This document shows positions 11,681-23,206 of a stretch of DNA of 64,000 nucleotides, piece after piece. Numbering within the stretch: the first letter of the stretch is position 1; each line of letters opens with the position of its first letter. Made by a program: the position numbers and the translations under genes. The notes beneath the pieces were generated by a model. That model was given only the letters and a program-made list of their open reading frames with translations, did no database searches and had not been told where the DNA came from. This stretch comes from Anastrepha obliqua (Eukaryota; Arthropoda; Insecta; Diptera; Tephritidae), in contig NC_072892.1 of the NCBI RefSeq assembly GCF_027943255.1, positions 120,483,792 through 120,547,791 of the forward strand, written 5' to 3'.

Positions 11681-11974
11681 GTAGCCGAATGGGTTGGTAC
11701 GTGACTACCATTCGGAATTCACAGAGAGAACGTAGGTCCGAATCTCGGTGAAACACCAAATTAAGAAAAACATTTTTCTAATAGCGGTCGCCCCTCGGCA
11801 GGCAATGGCAAACCTCCGAGTGTATTTCTGCCATGAAAAAGCTCCTCATAAAAATATCGGCTTGAAACTGTAGGTCCCTCTATTTGTGGAACAACATCAA
11901 GACGCACACCACAAATAGGAGGAGGAGCTCGGCCAAACACCCAAAAAGGGTGTACGCGCCAATTATATATATAT
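11681..11974 (+). repeat. tRNA-derived SINE, near full length
   Basis: The left end carries a tRNA-like A box (TAGCCGAATGGGTTGGT) and, about 50 bp on, a B box-like GGTCCGAATCTCGG. These form a split RNA polymerase III promoter. The body contains GGCAAACCTCCGAGTGTATT and GGAGGAGCTCGGCCAAACAC. It ends TGTACGCGCCAATTATATAT with a TA-rich tail. Compared with the 13.8-kb copy it lacks a few bases at the left end and a short stretch before CGGCTTGAAAC. Confidence 0.88.
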
Positions 11975-12102
11975 GTGTGAGATGGAATTTCCAGGTCTAG
12001 GCGGAAGAGCACAATTTAATTGTTCTAACAAATGCTCATAAGGAATACTTCGCATAAACTTTCACCTATGATAGAAAACTGTTATTATTTGGTATCCAAG
12101 AG

Positions 12103-13606
12103 TTGAAGCGGAGCCGCGCAGAACGTTGTAAATGCCAAAATCGTTTTTTTACAGGAAAGAAAAAAAAAACCGTTTTTGGAGGCTTTGTGATTGTTTTTTG
12201 TTCCTGTATTTTTGGCTTGCCCAAAACAATGACATTAATAACTTGTACGAAAAAAAATTTGTGAATTTTAATTTCGAATTACAAGTAAGCGGTCATTTTA
12301 ATTTTTTTTCAGTGGAAAAACTTTTCATATCCCAAGCGTGACAGCAGTGTAAACGGTTTTCCACTATGCACAACAACTATACTGATGGCTTTTAAAACGT
12401 TGTTCTATTGAGCAATACGGTTTGCAGGGAGTCATTTAAAATATTACTATCGCAAAACAAATATTTATTTGTTTTTTGTTTTTTTAAATAAAGAGTATAT
12501 TATACAATGCTTACAGTTTATTTATCTAATATAAAACGTTACTTCGGCATCAAAACAAAAATTTGTTCAAAACAGAAATGAAATTATTCCAAAAACCCTT
12601 TTACACAATAACTTTCCAACCTATCTTTTTGGTTTACTTATTTTTAAATTTACTTTTACATAAATAGGGCGAAAAACCATCGTGTAAGTGTGCTTTTTCA
12701 AGTAAAAGGCTTATATACTATTTTTATTTACTGCAGATCGTTTTATAGAACTCCGCGTACTTCTCAGTATGACGTCATTGCAAGGAGATTTGTTTTTTCT
12801 CATCACTTATACTAATGTATTCCTTTCGAAGTAGAGGCATCGCATAATTTTTCAAGTTCTGCGTTTTTTTTAATACAAATTACAGCATGACCATGTTTCT
12901 GCTATATAATGATTTTTTCGTACTCTTAGTATGTTTGGATCATCAGTAGCTAGCTTTCTCTTCTGCCAAACTGGCACGGCAAAAAGTAGTTTACGGTGAC
13001 GGTACGATATTAAATTGCGTTTTTAACTCTTCTTCTTCGAGGCTCACTCAATTCGATCAAAGACGATAAAAAAACCGTTTGTTCATTATAATTTTTTTCA
13101 CATAATTTGACAAAATAGCCCTTTATTTGACTAACACTAAATTTTTCGCAATTAAAATAGCAACGACAACCACAAACCTAAATAAAAACAATAAATAAAA
13201 TAAAATTACCGCAACTACACTTAAAACGACGTTCTTCCACATTACTTGCTCTGGGGCGTTTTATTGAGGGCTACTTTTATTTTTCCTGTTTATATATATG
13301 CATTTCCAGCATTTTTAAGCTTTTTGTTTTTATTATCACTCCACTTTTCAACATTACATTTCCTTTTTGTATCTCTGTTACACTTATCAATTACCTTCGA
13401 AAATTGCGATCGTATCATTTTGCGTGTAACTTACAATGTTCTTCCACGGACTGACTTCTTCTAATTGCTTTTTAATTGCCTTATGGTCAGAAATTTTAAC
13501 TTATTTGATGCTTTAGAGATGCAAGAGAGTAATAGTAACGGAAATCTGCAAAAAACACGTTTTGTAAAAAATGGCTTTTAAAACTTTATTCGCGGCTCCG
13601 CTTCAA
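12103..13606. mobile_element. Candidate 1.5-kb element bounded by inverted repeats
   Basis: The left edge TTGAAGCGGAGCCGCG is matched perfectly in inverted orientation at the right edge (CGCGGCTCCGCTTCAA, 13,591-13,606). Weaker similarity continues for about 25 bp inward: GTTGTAAATGCCAAAATCG on the left, and GTTTTAAAAGCCATTTTTT as reverse complement on the right. The interior is AT-rich. It has repeated AAACCGTTTT-like and AACGGTTTTC blocks and no recognisable transposase. No convincing target duplication flanks it. A non-autonomous DNA transposon is the simplest reading, but the superfamily is unknown. Confidence 0.5.
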
Positions 13607-13822
13607 TTGTCTTTCGTTATTCACTTAATCACTTGGAAAAAAATAAATATCACTTAAATCTCGCAATACACCAAAGGTAACTGGATTTTGCCTACGATTG
13701 TGCTTTATATGAGATTTTAATGGTGGAATTCAAAAACCGTTATATGTGCATTTAAGTGCATTTTACAGTTTCTCAATCTCTTAAGCTGAAAACTAACGTT
13801 TTTTACAAGTTGTAACACAAAA

Positions 13823-14147
13823 GCGGCCGCCGTAGCCGAATGGATGGGTGCGTGACTACCATTCGGAATTCACAGAGAGGTCGTTGGTTCGAATTTCGGT
13901 GAAAACACCAAAATTAAGAAAAACATTTTTCTAAATCGGTCGCCCCTCGGCAGGCAATGGCAAACCTCCGAGTGTATTTCTGCCATGAAAAAGCTCCTCA
14001 TAAAAATATCTGCCATTCGGAGTCGGCTTGAAACAGTAGGTCCCTCCATTTATAGAACAACATCAAGGCGCACACCACAAATACGAGGAGGAGCTCGGCC
14101 AAACACCCAAAAAGAGTGTACGCGCTAATTATATATTATATATATAT
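13823..14147 (+). repeat. tRNA-derived SINE, fullest copy
   Basis: This copy starts GCGGCCGCCGTAGCCGAATG, including the A box. A B box follows as GTTGGTTCGAATTTCGG. The body has the standard blocks GGCAAACCTCCGAGTGTATT, ATCTGCCATTCGGAGTCGGC and AGGTCCCTCCATTTATAGAA. The end is AGGAGGAGCTCGGCCAAACA, then GTGTACGCGCTAATTA and a TA tail. It serves as the reference for the other copies in the window. Transcription by RNA polymerase III is inferred from the boxes. Confidence 0.9.
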
Positions 14148-14569
14148 CTTCTGCTCAAATATGAACGAGACGTTATCAATAAAACGGTCCGCGGATGACA
14201 TATGGCAAAAATAAATTTTTTGTTTTTTGGTAGGACTGTTATAAGCTGACATGGCAAATTTCAGCGTGATATGTCACATAGTTTGTTTTCTGTGCTACTG
14301 TAAACATGTCAAGCTCGAGTGTGTTCTTTGAATTTAACGATGGAAGTTGAAGTTCTTATTTCAGTTTTTATTTTTTTCGAAATGAGGAACGAGCGGCCGT
14401 TAACATGAGTGGAGAGCACCATGTAAAAGTAGTGTCGCTGCTGATACCTACTATTTTTGTGTTCGCTCTATTAATATACTGGTAATTTGAAAGTGTTTAT
14501 GTGAGGTCCCGTAGTTGATATTCGTTTGAAGCGTAAGTATCCCTTTTTATCTGACGTCATATCAGCATA
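14148..14569. other. No gene recognised
   Basis: Unique-looking DNA between a SINE and a mariner relic. The left end of the mariner may lie somewhere here, but I could not find its inverted repeat. Confidence 0.4.
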
Positions 14570-15327
14570 TTGATCAATATTTACGGTAATCACGCTCCAT
14601 CAAATACAACTTGTGAAGAGTGGTTTCGGTGCCTCCAAAGTGGCAATTTCGACATGAGTGATAAAGATGGCGAAGGGGCACCGAAAAAAGAAGATACTCT
14701 ACTACAACAATTATTGGATGATGACGCATGTCGAACCCTTGATGATGTGTCTAACGTGTGCACGTAATGGGAATGGCCCGGAAAGCAGGTAACTGGGTGC
14801 CGCAGCAATTGAAGGAGAGGGATGTCGAGAGATATTTGGTGACGTGTTCTTGAACGACAGAAAACAAAAGGTTTTCTCTATCGCATCGTCACTGACGATG
14901 AAAAATGGATCTATTATGACAACCCTAAGCGTTGAAAATGTTGAAGCCTGCAAGGTGAACCAGGTCCAACCTTGGGCATCTGTTGGGATCAGAAGAGTGT
15001 CACCATCACTTTGGATCGTTACCGACTGCAGCTAATGCGTTTGAATCGAAGCTCTCAAAAAAAAGGGGGGAGGACGGTAGACATGACAAACTGACTTTGC
15101 AATCACCCCTTATGGGAGAGCGGTTCACTTCTTATGAGAGCATCGCAAACTGGCTCAATGAATAGATCAAATTAAAAGGGCTGCATTCTTTCGACAGAGT
15201 AATCCATATGGTGCCTGAAAGATGGAGTAAAGCTGTAGCTTCGAATGCCATATACTTTACAATTCATTCTTTAAACAACTCGTAATATTTGCTCGAAAAG
15301 AATGGAAACTTATTTCCATACCCAATA
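14570..15327 (+). pseudogene. mariner transposase relic, mos1-like type
   Basis: The first frame reads YGNHAPSNTTCEEWF, then SGNFDMSDKDGEGAPKK, then LLDDDACRTLDDVSNV. This is the helix-turn-helix and linker layout of mauritiana-type mariners. Downstream pieces in shifted frames include YRIVTDDEKWIYYDNPKR (first catalytic Asp) and a C-terminal ESIANWLNE stretch. It ends at 15,327 with TTATTTCCATACCCAATA, the inverted-repeat end shared with the copy at 55,328-55,955. Stops, frameshifts and a missing left repeat make it inactive. The segment carrying the second and third Asp is reduced or absent. Confidence 0.8.
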
Positions 15328-16100
15328 ACGCCAACAATCCTTAAGCTTTGTATTAGCAATTTAAGTTATCAATTCTTAAGAAAATACCCGGTGTATACCG
15401 TCAAAGCAAAAAAAGAAACATTTTCTCAAGACCTGCACAATAGGCCTATATAACAGACTTGACTTCACCATCTTCAGCAAACGTTTTGCCTTCAAGGTTT
15501 GATATAACTTTTTGGTACTAAATATGTACTGACCTCAGTAGGCAAGCTTCAGTGCGGATAGTATTTAATTTCCCCTGTTGTGCAATTAAATAATTTATGA
15601 ATTTTCTATATTATGTTTCCAGATGAAGCAATCAAGCCCAACACGGCACGAAACTCAGTAATTCTGTTACGCCAAATGGCGTTTCATTTAGATAATTTTC
15701 GTCAATTATCAATTCAATTTAATAATAATTTAATTTTAATATAATGTAAGAACAAGTATTAGCTGCAACCGTAAATTTTAAGTTTGCTGTTTATTTTAGT
15801 GCAGATAATGACACTATATATGTATAAGTACAGTAATAACATAACACAGCGGAAAATACATACATAATACATATTTACTTTAATTATATACATAGCCCGT
15901 TAGATAAGTTTAGGCTAAGAAATCCTATAAAAACATGAATTCAAAAATAAAGAGGTCGCGCATTCTCCCAAAATAACTTATGTATAATCTTAAAAACGCT
16001 TAAGATTTTTCAAATTCCTTATACAATTTTTTTTGGTATTGGTTCAGCTTCTTTATCAGAATGTGCACTTCACAGTTTTATAATACCTCCAAATTACTTA
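15328..16100. other. No gene recognised
   Basis: Very AT-rich DNA with no domain, transposon end or long tandem repeat. A short palindrome CGCCAAATGGCG lies near 15,670. Confidence 0.45.
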
Positions 16101-16102
16101 TA

Positions 16103-16350
16103 AGTAGGTAGGTAAAATGGATAAAGTACCAGCTTGCTACTGCCCAAGTACCACTAAAGTACCGCTTTCATAACATTGTGAGACCTCTAATAGACAGAAA
16201 TCCACGGCCAACAAGAGCTGTTGATGTCAGGGAGAAGGTTGATGGGATTTAGGTTGGAATACTGCCCTAGCCTGTTGAAGAAAAGAGAAGCATGTGTTCA
16301 TAATCATCTGGCTGCTAAACACGGACATTTACAGAGAAATTACTGCTAAT
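16103..16350 (-). repeat. Second copy of the 1.16-kb interspersed repeat
   Basis: This is diverged but collinear with 1,155-1,440. It begins with two GTAG units, then AAATGGATAAAGTACC, GAGCTGTTGATGTCAG, GATTTAGGTTGGAATACTGC, and ends near ACATTTACAGAGAAAT. A minus-strand LINE 3' end is the likely identity, by the same reasoning as for the first copy. Confidence 0.5.
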
Positions 16351-17799
16351 TTTATGAGGAAATTTTGTATGACAAAAATTACCACGGACACAAAAAACGC
16401 TTTCTATTCTTCCATATTATCACTACCAGTATTCACGTCCGCAATGGGTTTCGAGCGCTGCGTTAATGGTATTATAAATTTAGTTACACAGAAACCTTCC
16501 TACCTAAAAAGTTGGTATCTAAAAACTGATTGACTGTTCTGATATAAATGGCACTTTTACTGGAAGGCTATATGTCAAAGTTTCAGGTCAATCAAAGCAA
16601 AATTGAGGGAGTTACAGCATCTTTACCGAGGAGATTTTACAGTTTTGTTGTTTTACAACCGATTTTCGTATTTTTGTATATTCATTACAAAGTAACCATC
16701 CTTCAATGCCAAATAAAAATAACTTCAGTGCAAATCACAGATACTTTTTATACTAACATAAATTTAGCGATATAAATTCAAGTGGTTGGAAAACTTTACT
16801 GTATGTATGTAAGTAAGTCACACATATTTATTTAAAAGCGTCGCGTGGTGTGCATTGCTGCAGGTTGGCGTTTCAGGCGGGTGCAAACATTACTTACACC
16901 GCGAAAACTCGATACCAAACAAAGATATATTTCCACCAGCACGTGAGCTAACAGATATGGAAAGAGCGCGAATGGATAGACAGGTGAACTGACAGAAGCA
17001 GACAACCGGATATGTAGCTGGATAGATAAGGCAAAGTGTACAAAGGTAGTTACATATATATTTACGCACATATCTATATGTGCAAATAGAAATTCATGCA
17101 AAGTTTCCTTTTTTACAAACACATACATATACATTCACATAGTTGCCTTACCCTACGTACCAATGCTGCACGCGTGCCTTTACGCGCTCCTTCTTCCATA
17201 TGCTGACATATATATTTTTGTAAATGTGTATGTGTGTCACTATTTTGTTTTGCAATGCTTTACCACTCAGTATCATTTTGTAAAAACTTTGCTAATGACA
17301 CTCAAAATAAAATGTAAAGGCAAACTTTGTTATCGTATTTTTACTAACTGTTATTTTTGATATTATCATCGTGTTGTTTTTAGTAGAAGTTAGTCGCATG
17401 ACTAAATTATTTTTGCACTGTCCGTTTAATGAAAAAATTTGGTTTGTTGCTTTGTGTTTTTCTGTTCAGTTTTGAGGTGAAAACTACATTAGTTTACGAA
17501 GATTTTGACCTGTGGTACTTCACCTTTTGAATTGCATTGAAAATTTTCATTTGAGTAAGAATATTGAGAAAGATATTAAACAAATTGGACAGTTTTCAAG
17601 ATACGTCGAAATTTAAACTTTCTGAGTTCTAAAGAAAAGTGATCTCAAAAAGTCATTACTGCAAAGAATGCGGTTGGTTGATCAATTTTTTTTTTGTTTT
17701 ATAAAAAGAAGTATATTAATTTTCTGTTAAATGAGGTAAAAACATGTGATTGATCTTGTTTCGCTGTTTTTTTTTTTTTGTTAAGGGGTTAGGGGTAGT
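16351..17799. other. No gene recognised
   Basis: AT-rich DNA with TATATA and GTATGTAT microsatellites. Frames of 100 codons (minus, 16,832-17,134) and 79, 75 and 65 codons (plus) contain no recognisable motif and overlap simple repeats. Confidence 0.45.
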
Positions 17800-18886
17800 C
17801 TACTATCGATCAAATATTTACAATCTTGGAAAAGACCGATGAAAGGAGAATCGACACGTTGACTTCAAAGCTGCATTCGACAGAACGAAAAGGAGTTGTC
17901 TGTATGCCGCGATGTTTGAATTTGGTATCCTCACAAAACTAGTACGGCTTTGCAAGATGGCGTTGCTCAACACCAGCAGCCCTCTCAGAATCGGGAAGAA
18001 CTTCTCCGAGCCGTTTGATACCAAACCAGGTTTCAGACAAGGTGACTTGCTGTCGTGTGACTTCTTTAACCTGATGCTGGAGAGCATCGTACGAGCCGCA
18101 GAACTTAATCGCTCAGGCACAATATTTTATAAGAGCGTACAATTGTTGGCGTATGCCGATGATATCGATATAATCGGCCTTAACAACCGCGCTTTTAGTT
18201 CTGCCTTCTCCTAACTGGATAAAGAGGCAAAGCGAATGGGTCTGGTGGTGAGCGAGGAGAAAACGAAGTACCTCCTGTCATCAAACAAACAGTCGGCGCG
18301 CTCGCGTATCGGCACCCACGTCACTGTTGACAGTTATGATTTCGAGGTTGTAAAATACTTCGTTTATTTAGGAACCAGCATTAACACCGATAACAATGTT
18401 AGCCTTGAAATCTAACGTGGAATCTCTCTTGCTAGCAAATGCTACTTTGGACTAAGTAGGCAATTGAGTAGTAAAGTCCTCTCTCGACGAACAAAACTAA
18501 CACTCTACAAGACTCTCATCATGCCCGTCCTAACGTATAGCCCAGAGGCATGGGCGATGACAACATCCGATGAAGCGACAGTTGAAGTTTTTGAGATAAA
18601 GATTCTGCGTAAGATTTTTGGACCTTTGCATGTTGGCAATGGCGAATATCGCAGGCGATGGAACGATGAGCTGTATGAGCTTTACGACGGCATAGACATA
18701 GCGCAGCGAATAAAGATCCAGCGGCTTCGTTGGCTGGGTCATGTCGTCCGAATGGATACAAATGCTCCGGCTCTGTTCTCTAAATTATTCGATGCGGTAC
18801 CAGCTGGTGGTAGCAGAGAAAGAGGAAGGCCTCCTCTGTGTTGGAAAGGTCAGGTGGAGAAGGACCAGGCTTCACTTGCTGTGTGA
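17800..18886 (+). pseudogene. RTE-like LINE reverse transcriptase relic
   Basis: The translation reads almost continuously in one frame from HVDFKAAFDR (first RT catalytic Asp motif) through FRQGDLLSCDFFNLMLESI to LAYADDIDIIG (catalytic YADD). It continues after the polymerase domain with LYKTLIMPVLTYSPEAWAM, FEIKILRKIFGPLHVGN, RLRWLGHVVRM and AVPAGGSRERGRPP. Two in-frame stops (after FSSAFS at 18,214, and near 18,412) and a frame change before DFKAAFD inactivate it. The endonuclease domain and the 3' tail are missing, so it is truncated at both ends. Confidence 0.88.
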
Positions 18887-19600
18887 TTTTTTTTTAGTAT
18901 AATATCAAAAAAATATTGTGTGATATTTTAAAGTGTAATATCTTAAAAATTTGTGTGAAAATTTTAAATGAATCTGACAAATATTTTTTGAGTTATTCAA
19001 CAATTAACAAAGGGCGCTGCGGAGCGTTCGAGTGCAAGTAGCTAGCAGCAGCTGCAAGCAACCGACTTATAGAAGTGGCAAATAAGCGCGCTAAGGATAA
19101 CACTCGGGAAGGTATTGTAGAATGCTACGTAGGCAACAGCAAATGGATATTTTGGAATCTGCTATGACGGCAAATTAACTATTATATGGCCCAGGAATAA
19201 ATGACAAGTAAATAAATTCATACTGGTTTTGATAAACATGAAAAAGACGTGCCTGATCGAAGGATTTTTTATTTCAAAAATTTCGATTATTTTAAACAAT
19301 GAATTATCAGTTTTTTTCTCTGTGAGTCCCGGAATACGTGTCGCCAGCGACAAACTGTTATTTGGCAGACCGTTTTTGTAGGCTGACGAATTTTTGAACG
19401 AACCTCGTATGGCCGAAACCATTTTTTTTTAACAATGCATCAAGGAATAAACTACTCAAAACAAAAATACACAATCTCTTTTGGTTTCCGTTTTACACGC
19501 TTCTAAAGAAACACCAAAAAGCATTATTTCAAACGAGGCCAGGTCCTTAAACGTCAAAATCGCCAATTAATAATAAACTATAATGACTAAAACTAAACTA
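18887..19600. other. No gene recognised
   Basis: The first ~120 bp hold diverged copies of a TGTGATATTTTAAAGTGTAA-like block. A minus-strand frame at 19,162-19,422 (86 codons) has normal amino-acid usage and no stop, but I do not recognise any family. Confidence 0.35.
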
Positions 19601-19607
19601 TTGAAAC

Positions 19608-19830
19608 ATCGCAGGTAACGAGATCCCTGACTCTTTAGCCAGAATGGGCTCTGGGAAGCACATGGGAAAGGTATGCATCTCAGGCAGTGCACTCTGCCCA
19701 GTATGTGGAGAGGAGAATGAGTTGGTGGACCACCCTCTATGCTCTTGCCTGGCCATCGTTCGAATCCGGCTTGAGGTCTTTGTCACTGATGTGTTAAGAA
19801 GCGACTACCTTGGCTGCTTGTACAAAACTT
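19608..19830 (+). pseudogene. LINE fragment: RNase H end and zinc-knuckle tail
   Basis: The translation gives EIPDSLARMGSG, the last RNase HI helix (compare NETSDSLAKMGSE at 57.6-58.3 kb). It then passes directly to HMGKVCISGSALCPVCGEEN and VDHPLCSCLAIVRIRLEVF, a C-terminal zinc-binding tail with a CxxC...HxxCxC pattern. A segment normally between these parts is missing, so this is an internally deleted scrap of an RNase H-bearing non-LTR element. The flanks show no further coding sequence. Confidence 0.7.
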
Positions 19831-20129
19831 TTATTTGTACAAAACCACATATTTGTATAAACGTACTATTTATTTTACTTCCTTCTCCCTTTTCTAAATA
19901 CAACTATTTCCAACTCATATTCTTTGTCAAAGTAACGGGAATTTAGCTTCCATGTAAAATCTTAAATGGAATTTTAAATATCATACAACATTTATTTTTT
20001 ATTTTTTTTAACTCGATTTATTGCACACAATCTGTCTTAAAATTTTTTTTTTTTGTATTATTTAGAGTTACAATTCAACGAAGTTTAGCTTTGCGTAAGA
20101 ACACATAGCGGATTTTTCCACTTTTTACA

Positions 20130-20520
20130 TTTTACATTTATACATTAATTCATTAGGCATACATTTTTATAATCTTCGTGAAGTGAAGTTGTTATTAAAA
20201 AGGTCAACTGCTGTATCGCTGACTGATTCTGCGGATTTCTTCGTAAATTGCCGTAATATTTAGATTTCTGTGCAATTCTTTGCTTCCTACACACTGTGGC
20301 GATTGGCATACAGGCGTAACACCTTTGATTGAAATCTCTGCAGCATTTCCAGGTTAGATTTTACGGTCGAGCCCATATTTCGACTCCATACGCCCATATT
20401 GGGTTAAGAATTGTTTTGTGTAAGAGGCATTTATTGACTAGTGACAATGCTTTGCTTCAACCGAGTAACCAGAAAAATGAATGGAGTTTAAGCTCAAGTT
20501 TTTTCGCTTTAAAAATATAA
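20130..20520 (-). pseudogene. Jockey-like LINE C-terminal relic
   Basis: Minus-strand translation across stops gives KCLLHKTILNPIWAYGVEIW, then PIATVC and GNLRRNPQNQSA. This is the order of the region following the reverse transcriptase domain in Jockey-clade elements. Decay is heavy and neither end is defined. A SINE fragment lies about 170 bp to the right. Confidence 0.55.
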
Positions 20521-20687
20521 GATGCCTGTCTAGGTTAAGTCAGGTTGTCCACTGTGCCATACACTAGACCTTATCCCTCCTGAACCCAATTTTGTAAGAT
20601 CCTTAATTTCGACAGAGCCGAGACCTTCCAATTCATTGTGTACCCAAAATGGCGAGTCTACATCTGGATAGAGCAGGACAGTGACAC

Positions 20688-20912
20688 AAATCTCGGTGAA
20701 AGACCAAAATGCAGGAAAAGCTTTTTCTAATAGCAGTCGCTCCTCGGCCGGCAATGGCAAACCTTCGAGTGTATTTCTGCCATGAAAAAGCTCCTCATAA
20801 AAATATCTGCCGTCCGGAATCGGCTTGAAAGTGTAGGTCCCTCCATTTGTGGAACAATATCAAGGCGCACACCAAAAATAGGAGAAGAAGCTTTGGCCAA
20901 ACTCACAAATTA
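20688..20912 (+). repeat. SINE, promoter half missing
   Basis: Starts at the end of the B box region (ATCTCGGTGAAAGACC) and continues through GGCAATGGCAAACCTTCGAG, CTGCCATGAAAAAGCTCC, ATCTGCCGTCCGGAATCGGC and GGTCCCTCCATTTGTGGAAC. It ends at a diverged AGAAGCTTTGGCCAAAC. The usual TACGCGCCAATTA end is absent. The left boundary is uncertain, because the sequence before 20,688 does not match the A box. Confidence 0.8.
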
Positions 20913-20944
20913 TGTATGTGTGTATGTGTGTTCAGACTGTGTTC

Positions 20945-21357
20945 AGACTCTTCTTAGTAGAAGTTCCGTGCGTTTAGCATTGAGAGTCCGCCACTGGTGT
21001 GGGGTGATTTTGCAACTGGCTTCATTATGCCATAATTCATTCGCTACTCCGACGATTTCTTCACGGATACGTAATTTAAATGTTTCAAGGGTATACCTAT
21101 ATTATTGTCTATCTACTGATCAGCTAATTTGGTACCGATTTTTGCTAGTTCATAAGCTCTGCAGTTCCCCTCAATGTCACAATGGCCAGGAACCCATGTT
21201 ATCATTAGGTGAAATGATTCTCGTTAAGAGATGCGCGGCATTTCATGGCAACCTTGGAGGTTGTCGGCTGTTTTGTGAGGGATTCTATCGCCGCCTGGCT
21301 ATCAGTGAAAATATAGATATCATCTCCGGGCATCGCATCCCACTGTACCAGTTGTAA
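20945..21357 (-). pseudogene. LINE RNase H domain relic
   Basis: On the minus strand the translation gives IYIFTDSQAAIESLTKQP with the central RNase HI acidic motif (the Asp of TDSQA). After a frame change it gives a WVPGHCDIEGN-like stretch and an ELAKIGT-like end, as in other RNase H-bearing LINEs here (32, 45 and 57 kb). The rest of the polyprotein is absent. A 191-codon plus-strand frame at 20,782-21,357 runs antisense across this relic and the SINE; it is an artefact. Confidence 0.65.
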
Positions 21358-22606
21358 AAAATGTTAATAATATTTTGTGATTTATTCAATGCTGAAGATT
21401 ATGGTATAGTGTTTTTGAAAGTGAAATATCTTTGGTTTTTATAGTTTGTGTATATAATTTAAATATAATATAATTTAAAGGCATTTTTTTTCAACTCGCT
21501 TAGCTAATATAGATCAGAGAAAATTGCGATAATTCATTACAGGTCATCTGCCAACATTGGAGAGAAATAACGATAGCCATATGATTTCTTACAGGCCACA
21601 TTCTTCTCGATAGACCCGCAAACCAATCAGCGGCCTCCCACAGTGACTTTTGCAGAAGCTGTTATGTGGAAGCAGAACCAAACAGTATCAAGTAAGTATA
21701 GCAGTTAGTATGTAACTGCCCAGCGATGTGTTGGTAGGAGAAAAGAAAGATAAAAACATTTTTCAGCGGAAGGGTTTTAAGTGAATTAAGAGCAGCAATT
21801 TTGGTCATTTAAAGACATAAACAGTTTTCAAAATGAAGTTTTCCAGATAATCGAAAAAAGAATTACGCAAAAAAATGCAGCAAATATAGACTTATAAATC
21901 TTATGAGTCTTATGATCCGCTAAACAATATTTATGAAAGTGATTCATAATAGAATATATAAAAAATGTGAAAAAGTGATGAGGCAATCACAATTTGACTT
22001 CAGAAATCCTATAGGTGCAAGAGAGGCATTATTTTGTGTTCATTTACTAGTAGAAATTTTAATGAACATGGAAATTTTTTTTAATTGTAGAATTTATCTC
22101 CAAATTTACCATATGTTGCATGTACTCGTATTTGTTTAAACGTTGGTTTTTTTTTTTGCACGCATTTCTAAGAACTTAGCTAAGTGTAATTTACAGTTTT
22201 AGCTTACGCTAGCTCGCAGCTTGCTTCCAATGGCATCACACCAATGCCATCACCAAAACATATTTGCTAAGGAGTTACTAATTTGTTGCTACCAACTATT
22301 TAGTTTAGATTTCCCAACGCGCATACAAATGCTCCCTCATTAGCATTCCTGACATTGCATTAGCATCGGCGTCATGTAAACATTATTTGCATTAACAGCC
22401 TGCTATTAACATTAGACTAACATTGCACTTAGCTCTCGTGAGCGTCAACATATGCACATGTGTTATTAAGTGTTTATTACATTTTTTGCAATAATAGTGT
22501 GCGGTATTTGATTTTGAAGCTTGCGAAATTCGAATAATGTAAAATTATAGTATAGTGGAAAGGTAGGCTGAGTTTAGTATGGTAATGTACTACACTAAGA
22601 GATATA
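21358..22606. other. No gene recognised
   Basis: AT-rich DNA. The 22,200-22,480 part has more balanced composition with repeated GCATTAGCAT-like words and could be unique host sequence. No domain is readable. Confidence 0.4.
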
Positions 22607-23134
22607 AGGGTTTTTCCAATAACAGGTGTTAGGTCTTAAAAAGGAGAGATGATTAAAGATTTTTTATGGCCGGAATTGGATGGTATTGATCTGGACAACG
22701 TTTATTTTCAGCAAGACGGCGCTACGGGCCACACAAGCAACAAAATCATTGATTTTTTTGGGAAAAGTTTCCAGGCCGTGTTATCTCTCGAAGAGGTCAT
22801 CACAATTGGCCACGGAGATCTTGTGATTTAACACCTTGTGACTTTTTTCTTTGAGGCCACGTGAAAGAGAAGTTCTATGCCAACAGCCCAGGGTCGATGC
22901 AAGACCTCAAAGATGGAATTCATGAGGCTATCGGGGACATAGGGCAGCCACTTCGGTTATGGAAAATTTCACGAAAGTCCTGTAAGCGGGGTCATGGTGG
23001 TCATTTGCCTGATGTTATTTTCCACTATTAGCGGCATACCTTCCTATTTGTTATGAAATAAACATCCGATCCTTTATATTTGAAAATAACATTTTTCTTT
23101 GACTATCAAAATAACACCTCTTATTTGAAAAATC
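22607..23134 (+). mobile_element. Internally deleted mariner-like element, family M1
   Basis: The left end AGGGTTTTTCCAATAACAGG TGTTA pairs with the right end, which as reverse complement reads GATTTTTCAAATAAGAGGTG TTATTTT. TA dinucleotides flank both (22,605-22,606 and 23,135-23,136). The 528-bp copy keeps only the central and C-terminal transposase coding region. The same family occurs at 29,636-30,578 on the minus strand with the complementary part retained. Confidence 0.85.
22649..23030 (+). pseudogene. M1 transposase, core and C-terminus
   Basis: The frame begins MIKDFLWPELDGIDLDNVYF and continues QQDGATGHTSN, whose Asp is the second catalytic residue. After a frame change come VTFFFEATVKEKFYANSP (around the third acidic region) and GHGGHLPDVIFHY at the C-terminus. 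The N-terminal DNA-binding domains and the first catalytic Asp are deleted. The order of motifs agrees with the intact 360-residue protein at 52.4 kb. Confidence 0.78.
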
Positions 23135-23206
23135 TATATTTCTTACCAAAGAAAAAGAACTTGCTTGGAGTATTTTTGTTTGAAGTTTAAATATTGTGAT
23201 ACCATT

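Noticed and set aside
13823..13915. tRNA gene from the A and B boxes
   Set aside because: The boxes are part of a repeated SINE; no cloverleaf can be completed and eight copies share the body.
20782..21357. A 191-codon plus-strand frame
   Set aside because: It runs through the SINE end and then antisense to an RNase H relic; the amino-acid sequence shows no family and the frame crosses two unrelated elements.
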